From Alphaproteobacteria bacterium (GTDB lineage Bacteria; Pseudomonadota; Alphaproteobacteria; Rhizobiales; Hyphomicrobiaceae), in contig JAGVSR010000081.1 of assembly GCA_019137195.1 (NCBI GenBank), positions 1 through 38,776 on the forward strand: 38,776 bases of DNA, in the 5' to 3' direction. The notes beneath the pieces were generated by a model. That model did not search any database and was not told where the DNA came from. It saw nothing but the letters and a program-made list of their open reading frames with translations. How positions within the stretch are numbered: the first letter of the stretch is position 1; each line of letters begins with the position of its first letter. Of this stretch, positions 7,659 through 15,095 are shown piece after piece. The position numbers were made by a program, and so were the translations under genes.

Positions 7659-8789
7659 TCACGCCTCCCGAATCGTCTGAGCGATCTCGTCCGGCCCGAT
7701 CGGCTCGCCGTCGATGCGATGGATGGTGCGTATCCTCTTGCCGCGGCCCGCGAGGCGCTCGATCTCGAGCGAGAGCTGGCCGGTATTCATCTCGGGGACA
7801 ACGATGACGCTCGCGCGCTCGGCGGCGTTCCTCACCTGCGCTTCGGGGAAAGGCCAGAGCGTGACAGGACGAAGGAGGCCGGCCTTGACGCCTTCGGCGC
7901 GCAGCATTTCGACGGCACGGCGTGCGGCCCGGGCGACGATGCCGACGGCGACGACGAGAATGTCGGCGTCGGCGGTTTCGATTTCCTCTACCTCATCGAT
8001 GCGGTCGCGATTGAGCTCGATCTTGTCAACGAGGCGCCGCAGTGCTCGGTCCGCAAGCTCGGGTTTCTGGGTCGGGAAGCCGTCAGGCGTGTGGGTCAGG
8101 CCGGTGACGTGGACGCGATGGCCGTCGCCGGGGCGGCTCATGACGGGTACGAGATCGTCGGTCTCGGCGTAGGGCATGAAGCCCACCTCGGCTCCGGTCG
8201 CCCACTTGCGGTCCTTGACCTCTGCCTTGCCTTTGGCAGGCAGCGAGACCGTCTCCATGAGGTGCGCAACGATCTCGTCGTAGAGCACGATGACGGGTGT
8301 GCGGAACTCCTCGGCGAGGTTGAAGGCGCGTATGGTCTGCGTGTAGACCTCCTGGACGGAAGCTGGCGCGACCACAATCACGGGATGGTCGCCGTGGGTG
8401 CCCCAGCGGGCCTGCATGATGTCGCCTTGGGCGGGCCTGGTCGGCATGCCGGTCGAGGGGCCGCCGCGCATCACGTTGATGATGACGCACGGCGTCTCGG
8501 TCATGGCCGCGTAGCCGAGGTTCTCCTGCATGAGCGAGAAGCCGGGCCCGCTCGTCGCGGTCATGGTTTTGACGCCGCCCAGCGAGGCGCCGATGCAGGC
8601 GGCAAGCGAGGCGATCTCGTCCTCCATCTGGATGAACGTGCCGTCGACGTGCGGCAGCTCCCGGCTCATGTGCTCGGCGACCTCGGACGAGGGCGTGATC
8701 GGGTATCCGGCGAAGAAGCGGCAGCCGGCGGCGATGGCGCCCAGGGCGCAGGCATGATTGCCGTGAAGAGCGGTCGGGGCGTGGGACAT
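7659..8789 (-). CDS. korA: 2-oxoacid:ferredoxin oxidoreductase, alpha subunit (KorA-like)
   Basis: 376 residues. It shows the alpha-subunit pyrimidine-binding domain: GNHACALGAIAAGCRFFAGYPITPSSE near residues 9-36, then MEDEIASLAACIGASLGGVK and TSGPGFSLM. The C-terminal transketolase-like domain II has MNTGQLSLEIERLAG. It binds the aminopyrimidine half of thiamine diphosphate and helps select the 2-oxoacid. Its ATG overlaps the upstream fusion-gene stop (TGATG), showing tight coupling. The gamma domain is not fused at the N-terminus, consistent with separate KorC. Confidence 0.92.
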   Translation of the reverse strand: MSHAPTALHGNHACALGAIAAGCRFFAGYPITPSSEVAEHMSRELPHVDGTFIQMEDEIASLAACIGASLGGVKTMTATSGPGFSLMQENLGYAAMTETPCVIINVMRGGPSTGMPTRPAQGDIMQARWGTHGDHPVIVVAPASVQEVYTQTIRAFNLAEEFRTPVIVLYDEIVAHLMETVSLPAKGKAEVKDRKWATGAEVGFMPYAETDDLVPVMSRPGDGHRVHVTGLTHTPDGFPTQKPELADRALRRLVDKIELNRDRIDEVEEIETADADILVVAVGIVARAARRAVEMLRAEGVKAGLLRPVTLWPFPEAQVRNAAERASVIVVPEMNTGQLSLEIERLAGRGKRIRTIHRIDGEPIGPDEIAQTIREA

Positions 8790-9763
8790 CAGGCGGTCAC
8801 CGGCTCAGGGTGAGAGGTGCGGATGGAGATAGCGAAGTCCGGACAGAGCCACTCGCAGATGTGGCATCCGGTGCAGGCGTCGGGGCTCTTCAGAACCGCG
8901 ACCTGCTCTGCGTTGAGGGCGAGGCACCGCTCCGGGCAGAGCTTGACGCAGATGTCGCAGCCCTTGCACCAGGCTGCGTTGATCTCGAGCGTGATCTTGG
9001 GTTGCAGCAGGCCCGCGGGTGCCTCGTAGCTCGTAATGGAGCTGTCGAAGCGCAGCGTCGGGTTGGCGCGGGCGGCGAGTGCCCATTCGCGGCCGGCGGC
9101 GAAGGCGTTGCGGTTGATGTCTCGCGATTTCGGCGGCACGGACGCCTCGATCACCTCGAGCCAGTCGGCCTCCGGATAGGCGAGGGAGGCGGAAAGCACC
9201 CCCAAGAGCACCGTGTTGGCGGCGCGCGCGTCGCCGAAGCCTTCGGCGATGGTCGAGGCATCGAGTGCGAAGCCATCGGCGACGCGGCTCACGATGTCGG
9301 CCGGCGTCTCCTTCGCATAGTTGATTGGAGCGCCCGCCTTGCGGCTGCGGCAGGCGAAGGGCGGCACGATGCGCCGCGTGTCGGCGATGAAGACGCCTTC
9401 GTGCTTCAGGTGGTCGAGCCAGCGCAAGCCCTCTGCCCATTCTAGAGCGATCAGGGCATCGGCCTCGCCCTTGACGATGGTCGGTGACCAGACCTCGGGC
9501 CCGTAGCGGACGTGGCTGAACACGATGCCGCCGCGCTTGGCCATGCCGTGGACCTCGCTCTGCTTCACCTGGTAGCCCTGCTTCTGGGCCAGCAGCGCGA
9601 CGACCTTGGCAATCATAAGCACACCCTGGCCGCCTACGCCCACGATCAGGATGTTGCCGCCGGCTCGGGCGGGCTTTACGGGCTCGCCGGCCGGTTCGGC
9701 CGCAGTATCGGAGCCTGCCTTCGTCTTGGGTCTCGCACCTTTGCTCTTCACGGGAGAGCTCAT
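8789..9763 (-). CDS. iorB: IorB (indolepyruvate oxidoreductase beta) fused to a KorD-like 2[4Fe-4S] ferredoxin domain
   Basis: 324 residues from ATG 9763, which overlaps the iorA stop (ATGA). Residues 1-36 are a basic, Ala/Pro-rich extension. Residues 37-235 are the IorB gamma-type fold (ILIVGVGGQGVLMIAKVVA, then EVHGMAKRGGIVFSHVRYG). Residues 255-315 are an extra module with two four-cysteine motifs, Cys266/269/272/276 and Cys297/300/303/307, spaced as in the delta (KorD/OorD) subunit of 2-oxoglutarate oxidoreductases (WCKGCDIC, CPDFAISI). Ordinary IorB is about 200 residues without clusters. No separate korD precedes korA, so this tail probably supplies the ferredoxin subunit for the KOR, the IOR, or both. 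Confidence 0.88.
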   Translation of the reverse strand: MSSPVKSKGARPKTKAGSDTAAEPAGEPVKPARAGGNILIVGVGGQGVLMIAKVVALLAQKQGYQVKQSEVHGMAKRGGIVFSHVRYGPEVWSPTIVKGEADALIALEWAEGLRWLDHLKHEGVFIADTRRIVPPFACRSRKAGAPINYAKETPADIVSRVADGFALDASTIAEGFGDARAANTVLLGVLSASLAYPEADWLEVIEASVPPKSRDINRNAFAAGREWALAARANPTLRFDSSITSYEAPAGLLQPKITLEINAAWCKGCDICVKLCPERCLALNAEQVAVLKSPDACTGCHICEWLCPDFAISIRTSHPEPVTA

Positions 9764-11571
9764 GGCGTCACCGGCTGGATGCAGTCGGTCGGGCAGACCT
9801 GGGCGCAGAGCGTGCAGCCGATGCAGCTCGTCTCGTCGATCTTGATCTTGTGGCGGCCCTCGTGCATCTCGTCGGCCCAAGTCAAGGACGGGCAGCCGAG
9901 GTTCATGCAGCTCTGGCAGGCGATGCAGCCGTCCTTGGCGATGGTGAGCGGCGTGCCCTTGATCTTGACGGGGTCGAGCACGCACGGACGCGAGGCGATG
10001 ACGACCGCGACACCCTTGTGGACGATGGCCTCGCGCAGCGTCTGGTAGAGGCGCCCGACCTCGTAGGGATCGATCTTGCGCACCCACTCGACGCCGGCGG
10101 CCCGGCACATGGTCTCGTAGTCGACCTTGAAGGTCGGGGCGCCACGTAGCGTCTTGCCGGTTCCGGGGTGGTCCTGGCCGCCGGTCATGGCGGTGATACC
10201 GTTGTCGAGGATGACGATGGTAATGTTGGCCTTGTTGTAGACCGCGTCGATCAAGGGCGGGATGCCGGAGTGGAGGAAGGTCGAATCGCCGATGGTGGCG
10301 ACGATCGGCTTTTTCTCGGTGCCTGCTTTCCACATGCCGACAGCGTTGGCGATGCTGGCGCCCATGCAGACGGCGGTGTCCATCGACTTCAATGGCTCGA
10401 CGGCGGCGAGCGTGTAGCAGCCGATGTCGCCGGCAACGCGCGTCTCGAGCCCGCGCAACGCCACGTAGGTCGACGTGTGCGGGCAGCCAGGGCACAGCAC
10501 AGGCGGGCGGGCCATGGGCTCGATGTCGATGGCTCGGGCCGGGGGCGCCGCCTCGATGAGCCCGGCTTTGGCGAGGCCGGCGCGCACGAGCTCGGGGGAC
10601 AGTTCCCCCAAGCGCGGGAAGAACGCCTTTCCCTCGCAGGCGATCCCCATCGCCTTTATCTCTTTCTCGAGCACGGGCTCGAGCTCCTCGACGACGAGGA
10701 GGCGGTCGACGGACTTGGCGAAGGCGCGGATGGTCTCGCCGGGAAGCGGATGCGAGGCGCCGAGCTTCAGGATGGAGGCGTTGGGCACCACCTCCTTGAC
10801 GTAGAGATACGAGATCGAGCCGGTGACGATGCCGAACTTCGGGTCGCCTTTCTCCCAGCGGGTCAGCGGCGAGGTCTCGAGGTATGCAGCAAGCTTCGCC
10901 TCGCGCTCGATGACTTTGGGGTGGAGCCGGCGCGCGTTGGCGGGGATGGTGACGGTCTTGGTTGAGCTATCGACGAAGCCCTTCGGCTTTGGCGTCACGC
11001 GCTCGCCGACTGCGACCACGCTGCGGGTGTGCGAGAGCCTCGTCGTCGAGCGGACGATGACCGGCGTGTCGAACTCTTCCGAGATGTCGAAGGCGAGCTT
11101 CGTCATCTCGTACGCCTCCTGGGCGTCCGAGGGCTCTAGCACGGGTATGTTGGCGAAGCGCGAGAAGAGGCGGGTGTCTTGCTCGTTTTGAGAGGAATGA
11201 ATGCCGGGGTCGTCGCAGACGATGACGACGAGGCCGCCGTGGGCGCCGATGTAGGACTGCGACATGATCGAGTCGGCCGCCACGTTGAGGCCGACGTGCT
11301 TCATGGAGGCCATCGCGCGGACGCCCTCGAGCGCGGCACCGATGGCGATGTCGACCGACACCTTCTCGTTGACCGCCCATTCGGCGTCGATGTCGGCGGC
11401 GGGGTACTTTGCGAGGCTTTCCAGGATCTCCGTCGAGGGTGTGCCGGGGTAGGCGGAGGCGACCTTGACGCCTGCCTCCCAGGCGGCGCGAGCGATGGCC
11501 TCGTTGCCCATCAGGGGCAGGAGCTTCCTTTTTCGACTGCCGGCATCAACGGTCTTGGGCTGGACGTTCAT
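9760..11571 (-). CDS. iorA: indolepyruvate ferredoxin oxidoreductase, alpha subunit
   Basis: 603 residues, normal for IorA. The N-terminal pyrimidine domain has LMGNEAIARAAWEAG and ASAYPGTPSTEI. The TPP/magnesium site is GDS at 428-430 with Asn457 and GITAMTGGQ. Two C-terminal clusters follow: Cys549/552/555/560 (the longer spacing typical of the first IorA cluster) and Cys583/586/589/593. Known enzymes oxidise arylpyruvates (indolepyruvate, phenylpyruvate, hydroxyphenylpyruvate) plus CoA to arylacetyl-CoA, reducing ferredoxin. They are oxygen-sensitive and cytoplasmic. It is first in the operon, with a GGGAG ribosome site. The arylacetyl-CoA product fits the nearby paaK/paaI genes. Confidence 0.93.
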   Translation of the reverse strand: MNVQPKTVDAGSRKRKLLPLMGNEAIARAAWEAGVKVASAYPGTPSTEILESLAKYPAADIDAEWAVNEKVSVDIAIGAALEGVRAMASMKHVGLNVAADSIMSQSYIGAHGGLVVIVCDDPGIHSSQNEQDTRLFSRFANIPVLEPSDAQEAYEMTKLAFDISEEFDTPVIVRSTTRLSHTRSVVAVGERVTPKPKGFVDSSTKTVTIPANARRLHPKVIEREAKLAAYLETSPLTRWEKGDPKFGIVTGSISYLYVKEVVPNASILKLGASHPLPGETIRAFAKSVDRLLVVEELEPVLEKEIKAMGIACEGKAFFPRLGELSPELVRAGLAKAGLIEAAPPARAIDIEPMARPPVLCPGCPHTSTYVALRGLETRVAGDIGCYTLAAVEPLKSMDTAVCMGASIANAVGMWKAGTEKKPIVATIGDSTFLHSGIPPLIDAVYNKANITIVILDNGITAMTGGQDHPGTGKTLRGAPTFKVDYETMCRAAGVEWVRKIDPYEVGRLYQTLREAIVHKGVAVVIASRPCVLDPVKIKGTPLTIAKDGCIACQSCMNLGCPSLTWADEMHEGRHKIKIDETSCIGCTLCAQVCPTDCIQPVTP

Positions 11572-11692
11572 CGCGCGCTCCCGCCGGGCGAAACTGCCAC
11601 GCGCATGCTCAGGTCCCCGGGGGCACGCGCAGATCCCAATCCCTGCGTAAGGAATGGGCGTTCATCGATGCACGATCGGGCCCGGGCTCTGT

Positions 11693-11706
11693 TTGACCTC
11701 CGTCAA
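11693..11706 (-). promoter_or_regulatory. FNR/FixK-type palindrome upstream of iorA
   Basis: TTGACCTCCGTCAA is a perfect inverted repeat of TTGAC/GTCAA with 4 bases between, fitting the TTGA-N6-TCAA consensus of CRP/FNR-family anaerobic regulators (FNR, FixK, FnrL). It lies 122 bases before the iorA start in a 325-base intergenic region (11572-11896) otherwise lacking visible genes. If centred at -41.5, transcription of iorA would start near 11658. The -10 sequence there is weak. It is about 190 bases from the divergent exported-protein gene, so iorA is the likelier target. Confidence 0.5.
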
Positions 11707-11896
11707 GCTCGGACGAATGGGGGGCGGGGCGTGAGGTCGCGATGCGCACGGGAGACCCAAGCGGCAAAGGGAGGGCGGGCAACGCGCCCGGCGGCTGCCG
11801 AGCCGGGCATCGGGCGTCCCATTGGACGCTGCGCTTAAGCCCGTGTTATCCAATCTCGGTAATTATCTGTCGGAGTTCGCGTTTCAGGAGTTTGCC

Positions 11897-12304
11897 ATGC
11901 GTAATGCCATCCGAGGGCTCGTTGTTCTCGCCGCGCTCGCCGTCGCGAGCCTTGTCCCGGTTGCCCCCGCTGCCGCTGACGGCTGGTACTACCACCGCGC
12001 GCCGGCCGGCTACGGCCGCGTGCAGACCGTACGCCACTGGGGGTATTATCCGCGCTACCGGAACGTTCAATCGTTCCACTACGTGACCGATCCTTATGCC
12101 TATCGCTACGAGCCGCGGGGCTACTATCCCTACTACAACTCCGGCTACTGGCGGCCGGCGGCAGAGATCCGCGCCCGCCGGGCGGCGATGTACCGCCCAG
12201 TGCCGCCGCCCTACTACGGTGCGTGGGGCTATCCCGTTCCCGCCTACAACCATCGCGAGTGGCACGCGATTCACCACGGCCGCATCGGCCATCATCACTG
12301 GTGA
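11897..12304 (+). CDS. small exported Tyr-rich hypothetical protein
   Basis: 135 residues from ATG 11897, with AGGAG 6 bases upstream. A clear signal peptide covers residues 1-25 (MRN, then a hydrophobic stretch ending in PAAAD). The mature part is unusually rich in Tyr, Arg, His and Pro (for example YYPYYNSGY and the C-terminal HHGRIGHHHW). No family is recognised. Similar small secreted YXPY/RXH proteins are common and uncharacterised in Hyphomicrobiales. A histidine-rich tail could bind metal, but this is only a guess. Confidence 0.7.
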   Translation: MRNAIRGLVVLAALAVASLVPVAPAAADGWYYHRAPAGYGRVQTVRHWGYYPRYRNVQSFHYVTDPYAYRYEPRGYYPYYNSGYWRPAAEIRARRAAMYRPVPPPYYGAWGYPVPAYNHREWHAIHHGRIGHHHW

Positions 12305-12333
12305 GCCTGCGCCGGAGCGTCACCTCGACAAGC

Positions 12334-12359
12334 GGAGCCTGCCCCCGGGGGTGGGCTCC
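12334..12359 (+). terminator. hairpin after the Tyr-rich protein gene
   Basis: GGAGCC and GGCTCC pair across a GC-rich interior with wobble pairs, 30 bases after the stop codon. Only a few T bases follow, so this is a candidate terminator. Confidence 0.4.
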
Positions 12360-12502
12360 GTAATCGTTTGAGCCGCAGCGAGAATTCTCGTTCATGCCAC
12401 ATTCAGCCGGTTTCGTGCAGGTTTAGGACCGAAGCCGGCCCGACGTGACCGGGAGCGGGACATCGGCCACAGCCGAGCTGCGGCCTCGAGGAGAAGAGAC
12501 AC

Positions 12503-12838
12503 ATGAATCCCATCATGAAGACCGTGGCCGCGCCTCTAGCGGCGCTTGCGCTTGCTGTCGGCGCATTCAGCGTAACGACCGCGACCCCGGCCGAGGCGGG
12601 CCGCGGCGGACGGATCGCTGCCGGCGTAGCTGGCGCCGTCATCGGCCTTGGCGTTCTCGGCGCCATCGCCAACGCTCACGGACGCGACCGCTATTACGAG
12701 CGGACCTACGTCCGCGAGTGCTATCCCGGCCCGGAGCATTGCGGCTATGCCCCGCGGCGCTGCTTCTATAACGACTACGGCGACTACATCTGTCCGCGTC
12801 GCGAGTGGCGCTGCTGGCGAGAGCGCATCTGCGACTGA
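12503..12838 (+). CDS. small exported Cys-containing hypothetical protein with glycine-rich helix
   Basis: 111 residues with GAGGAGAAGAGA upstream of ATG 12503. The signal peptide is about residues 1-32, ending at PAEA. It is followed by a glycine/alanine-rich hydrophobic helix (GVAGAVIGLGVLGAIANA) that could be a glycine-zipper membrane segment. The C-terminal 50 residues are rich in Arg/Tyr with six cysteines (ECYPG, HCGY, RCFY, ICPR, RCWRE, ICD), suggesting disulfides in the periplasm. No family is named. It sits between two other exported proteins. Confidence 0.7.
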   Translation: MNPIMKTVAAPLAALALAVGAFSVTTATPAEAGRGGRIAAGVAGAVIGLGVLGAIANAHGRDRYYERTYVRECYPGPEHCGYAPRRCFYNDYGDYICPRREWRCWRERICD

Positions 12839-12863
12839 CGTTCCTGGCCCAGATGGGATATTC

Positions 12864-12889
12864 GGGCGGTCCGGGCTACCGGGCCGCCC
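12864..12889 (+). terminator. strong hairpin after the Cys-containing exported protein gene
   Basis: An 11-bp stem with a four-base loop (GGGCGG...CCGCCC arms) begins 25 bases after the stop codon. There is no real T-run, so termination is plausible but not certain. Confidence 0.45.
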
Positions 12890-13042
12890 TTGCCATTGCG
12901 GCAGGCCGATCAGGTCGGCAATCCGCGGTCGGATCAGATCCGGTGTGGCTGAGCGGCACTAGCCCCTGTGGGGGCCGTTTGCTACCAACGAGCATCATGC
13001 TCGCGTAGCGTCCCGACAGGCCGGCCCGTGTCCATTGCTTCC

Positions 13043-13678
13043 ATGCGTTTCAAGGCCGGCATCGCGGCGCTTGCCCTGGTTGCGGCAGTGCCGGCTGCGT
13101 CGGCCGAGCCCAGCGGGCGCACCTGGTCAGGTCTCTACGTGGGCGGGCACGCGGGCTACGGGCGCGTGCCGCTGCAGGATTCCCTGCTTGATCCCGACGG
13201 GCTCACTGGCGGTGGCCAGGTCGGCGTCAACGTGCAGTGGGGCCGGGTGGTCGCGGGTATCGAGGGCGACTATTCGGCCGGAAGCGTCGACGACACGTAT
13301 ACAGAGTCGATTCCTGGTACCTTTCTCACGCCTGCCTTCAACATCGACACGACTATCGATGTCGAGAGCATCGCCAGTGTGCGCGGTCGACTGGGCTTCA
13401 CGGCATACGACAACCTGCTCTTGTTCGGCACCGTCGGCTATGCGTGGGCGGAGACTGAGGCAACCGTCAGCGTGCCGGCCTTCGACGTGAAGCTGACCGA
13501 CAAGTCCGACTTCGAGGGCCTCGTGTACGGGGCCGGCTTCGCCTACCGCTTCTCCGAGCTCCTGAGCGGCCGCGTCGAGGGGCTGCGCTACGACCTCGAG
13601 CAGGAGGGCAACGACGGCGAGATGACCATCAACGTGGCTCGCATCGGCCTCGACCTCCATCTGCCGGTCGGTCGGTAG
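13043..13678 (+). CDS. outer membrane beta-barrel protein (Omp25/OmpA-like porin family)
   Basis: 211 residues from ATG 13043; GTG 13028 in frame would add five residues. The signal peptide ends near ASAEP at about residue 22. It then shows WSGLYVGGHAGYG, the standard first strand of alphaproteobacterial 8-stranded surface barrels. Alternating amphipathic strands follow (VRGRLGFTAYDNLLLFGTVGYAWA; YGAGFAYRFSELLSGRVEGLRYDL), with a C-terminal strand ARIGLDLHL. It is likely an outer membrane structural protein of unknown specific role. It is convergent with rlmB. Confidence 0.85.
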   Translation: MRFKAGIAALALVAAVPAASAEPSGRTWSGLYVGGHAGYGRVPLQDSLLDPDGLTGGGQVGVNVQWGRVVAGIEGDYSAGSVDDTYTESIPGTFLTPAFNIDTTIDVESIASVRGRLGFTAYDNLLLFGTVGYAWAETEATVSVPAFDVKLTDKSDFEGLVYGAGFAYRFSELLSGRVEGLRYDLEQEGNDGEMTINVARIGLDLHLPVGR

Positions 13679-13695
13679 GGCTCCTGGGCGTTAAT

Positions 13696-14535
13696 TCACT
13701 TGGAGCAGCGAGCCATCAGTGCCGCGTGCAGCGCGATCGCGGCCGCGTTGGAGACGTTGAGGCTGGCGAGCGTGCCGGCGGTGGTGATTTTCACCAGCTG
13801 GTCGCACGTCTCGGCCGTCAGCTGACGCAGGCCCTTACCCTCGGCGCCGAGCACGATCGCGACATCGGCCGTGAGCAGCTCGCTCTCCAATGTGTGCTCG
13901 GCCGTGCCGTCGAGACCGACCAGGCGTATGCCCTGGATCTTCAGCTCCTGCATGGCCTTGGCGAGGTTTTGGACGAGGGCGACCGGTACCAGCTCGAGAG
14001 CCCCGGATGCCGCCTTGGCGAGGGTCCCGTTCAAGGGCGGGCTGTGGCGACGCGTCATCAGGAGGCCTGCGGCGCCGAATGCCGCAGCTGAGCGCAGCAC
14101 AGCGCCGACATTGTGGGGATCGGTGACATGGTCGAGGACGACGATGGGGCCGGCACCGGCGGCGGCCTTTTCGGCCAGATCGGCCAGCTCGGGCTCATCG
14201 AGCGGCTCGGCCTCGAGCAGAAGGCCCTGATGCACGGTATCGGCGCCGAGCAGGCGGTCCAGGTCGCGTGGCGTCGACTCGACGGGCTGAAGCTGGCGGG
14301 CGGCAATCGCATCCTTGAGCTTGAGGATGGCGTTTGGCGTCGCGAGCAGGCGACGCAGCCGTCGGTTGGGGTTGGCGAGGGCAGCCTCGACGGCGTGGAA
14401 GCCGAAAAGCCTCACGAGCCCATCTTCGACTGCAAGTGCGGCGGGCCCGGTGTGCCCAGGACGCGGCGTTGCCGGGCCGCGGAACGGCGGCTTCCGGCCC
14501 CATTTCCTCGGGGGGCGCTTGTCGGTCGACTTCAT
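13696..14535 (-). CDS. rlmB: 23S rRNA 2'-O-methyltransferase of the TrmH/RlmB family
   Basis: 279 residues from ATG 14535, chosen over an upstream open frame because the basic linker MKSTDKRPPRKWG is typical. It has the SpoU substrate-binding N-domain (LFGFHAVEAALANPNRRL) and the knotted SPOUT motifs: VLDHVTDPHNVGAVLRSAAAFGA, then IVLGAEGKGLRQLT and LASLNVSNAAAIAL. RlmB methylates the ribose of G2251 in 23S rRNA. Family members can differ in target, so the exact nucleotide is inferred. It lies near a tRNA-Tyr gene on the opposite strand. Confidence 0.88.
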   Translation of the reverse strand: MKSTDKRPPRKWGRKPPFRGPATPRPGHTGPAALAVEDGLVRLFGFHAVEAALANPNRRLRRLLATPNAILKLKDAIAARQLQPVESTPRDLDRLLGADTVHQGLLLEAEPLDEPELADLAEKAAAGAGPIVVLDHVTDPHNVGAVLRSAAAFGAAGLLMTRRHSPPLNGTLAKAASGALELVPVALVQNLAKAMQELKIQGIRLVGLDGTAEHTLESELLTADVAIVLGAEGKGLRQLTAETCDQLVKITTAGTLASLNVSNAAAIALHAALMARCSK

Positions 14536-14711
14536 AGGGCCTCTTAAACGCTGGCGGCCTGCGAGTGGCGTGCTCCAGGGATAGGGCCTCGGGAGCGTTT
14601 TTTGCAATTGACATCAGGAACCCGCGTCACCATAACGAGCCCGCTGCCCGGGGCCGCGCGCGCCGGGCGCTTTCGTTTGGGGTGGCATCGGGTCCGCTCC
14701 CGGACGCGGAT

Positions 14712-14796
14712 GGAAGGGTGCCCGAGTGGCTAAAGGGGACGGACTGTAAATCCGTTGGCTACGCCTACGCTGGTTCGAATCCAGCCCCTTCCACCA
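14712..14796 (+). tRNA. tRNA-Tyr (GTA)
   Basis: 85 bases with encoded CCA. Acceptor arms GGAAGGG (14712-14718) and CCCTTCC (14786-14792) pair perfectly, followed by discriminator A and CCA. The anticodon stem-loop GGACTGTAAATCC gives anticodon GTA. A long class II variable arm follows, then the T loop GGTTCGAATCC. These features fit bacterial tRNA-Tyr. Confidence 0.97.
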
Positions 14797-15095
14797 TCCA
14801 TCCCTCCCCACTACAGCAGGTCGCGACACAGAGGTCTGGGAGCGGCCGGGCTTCGCTTACCGATCGGCGTTTGCGTCGGGCGCCTCGTCGCTGAGGCTTA
14901 TGTTCCGGCGGGCGAAGTGAGGACTGGCGATCACGCAGTCATCGAGCGCGACGATGCTCCCTGTGCGTGCGGCTTGCGTGGCTGAGCCACGGTCTTGCGG
15001 ATCTGGCGCCGTATAGAGCGCAAGGGCAGCCCTGGATCCAAGGGTCAGCCGGGCGCTCCACCTCGGTGGGCGCGCACGAAACCTTTGGCTTGCGC
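14797..15095. other. 299-base region between tRNA-Tyr and the kinase gene, nothing recognised
   Basis: Open frames here show no protein-like composition or ribosome sites. I saw no second tRNA, integrase remnant or duplicated tRNA 3' end that would mark an integration site. Confidence 0.4.

Noticed and set aside
7614-8813. 399-codon open frame antisense to korA
   Set aside because: GC-rich third-position shadow of korA; the translation is rich in Asp/Gly/Ala/His without motifs, while korA has full family motifs.
14712-14796. tRNA-Tyr as an integration site
   Set aside because: No integrase gene and no repeated tRNA 3' end was seen nearby.
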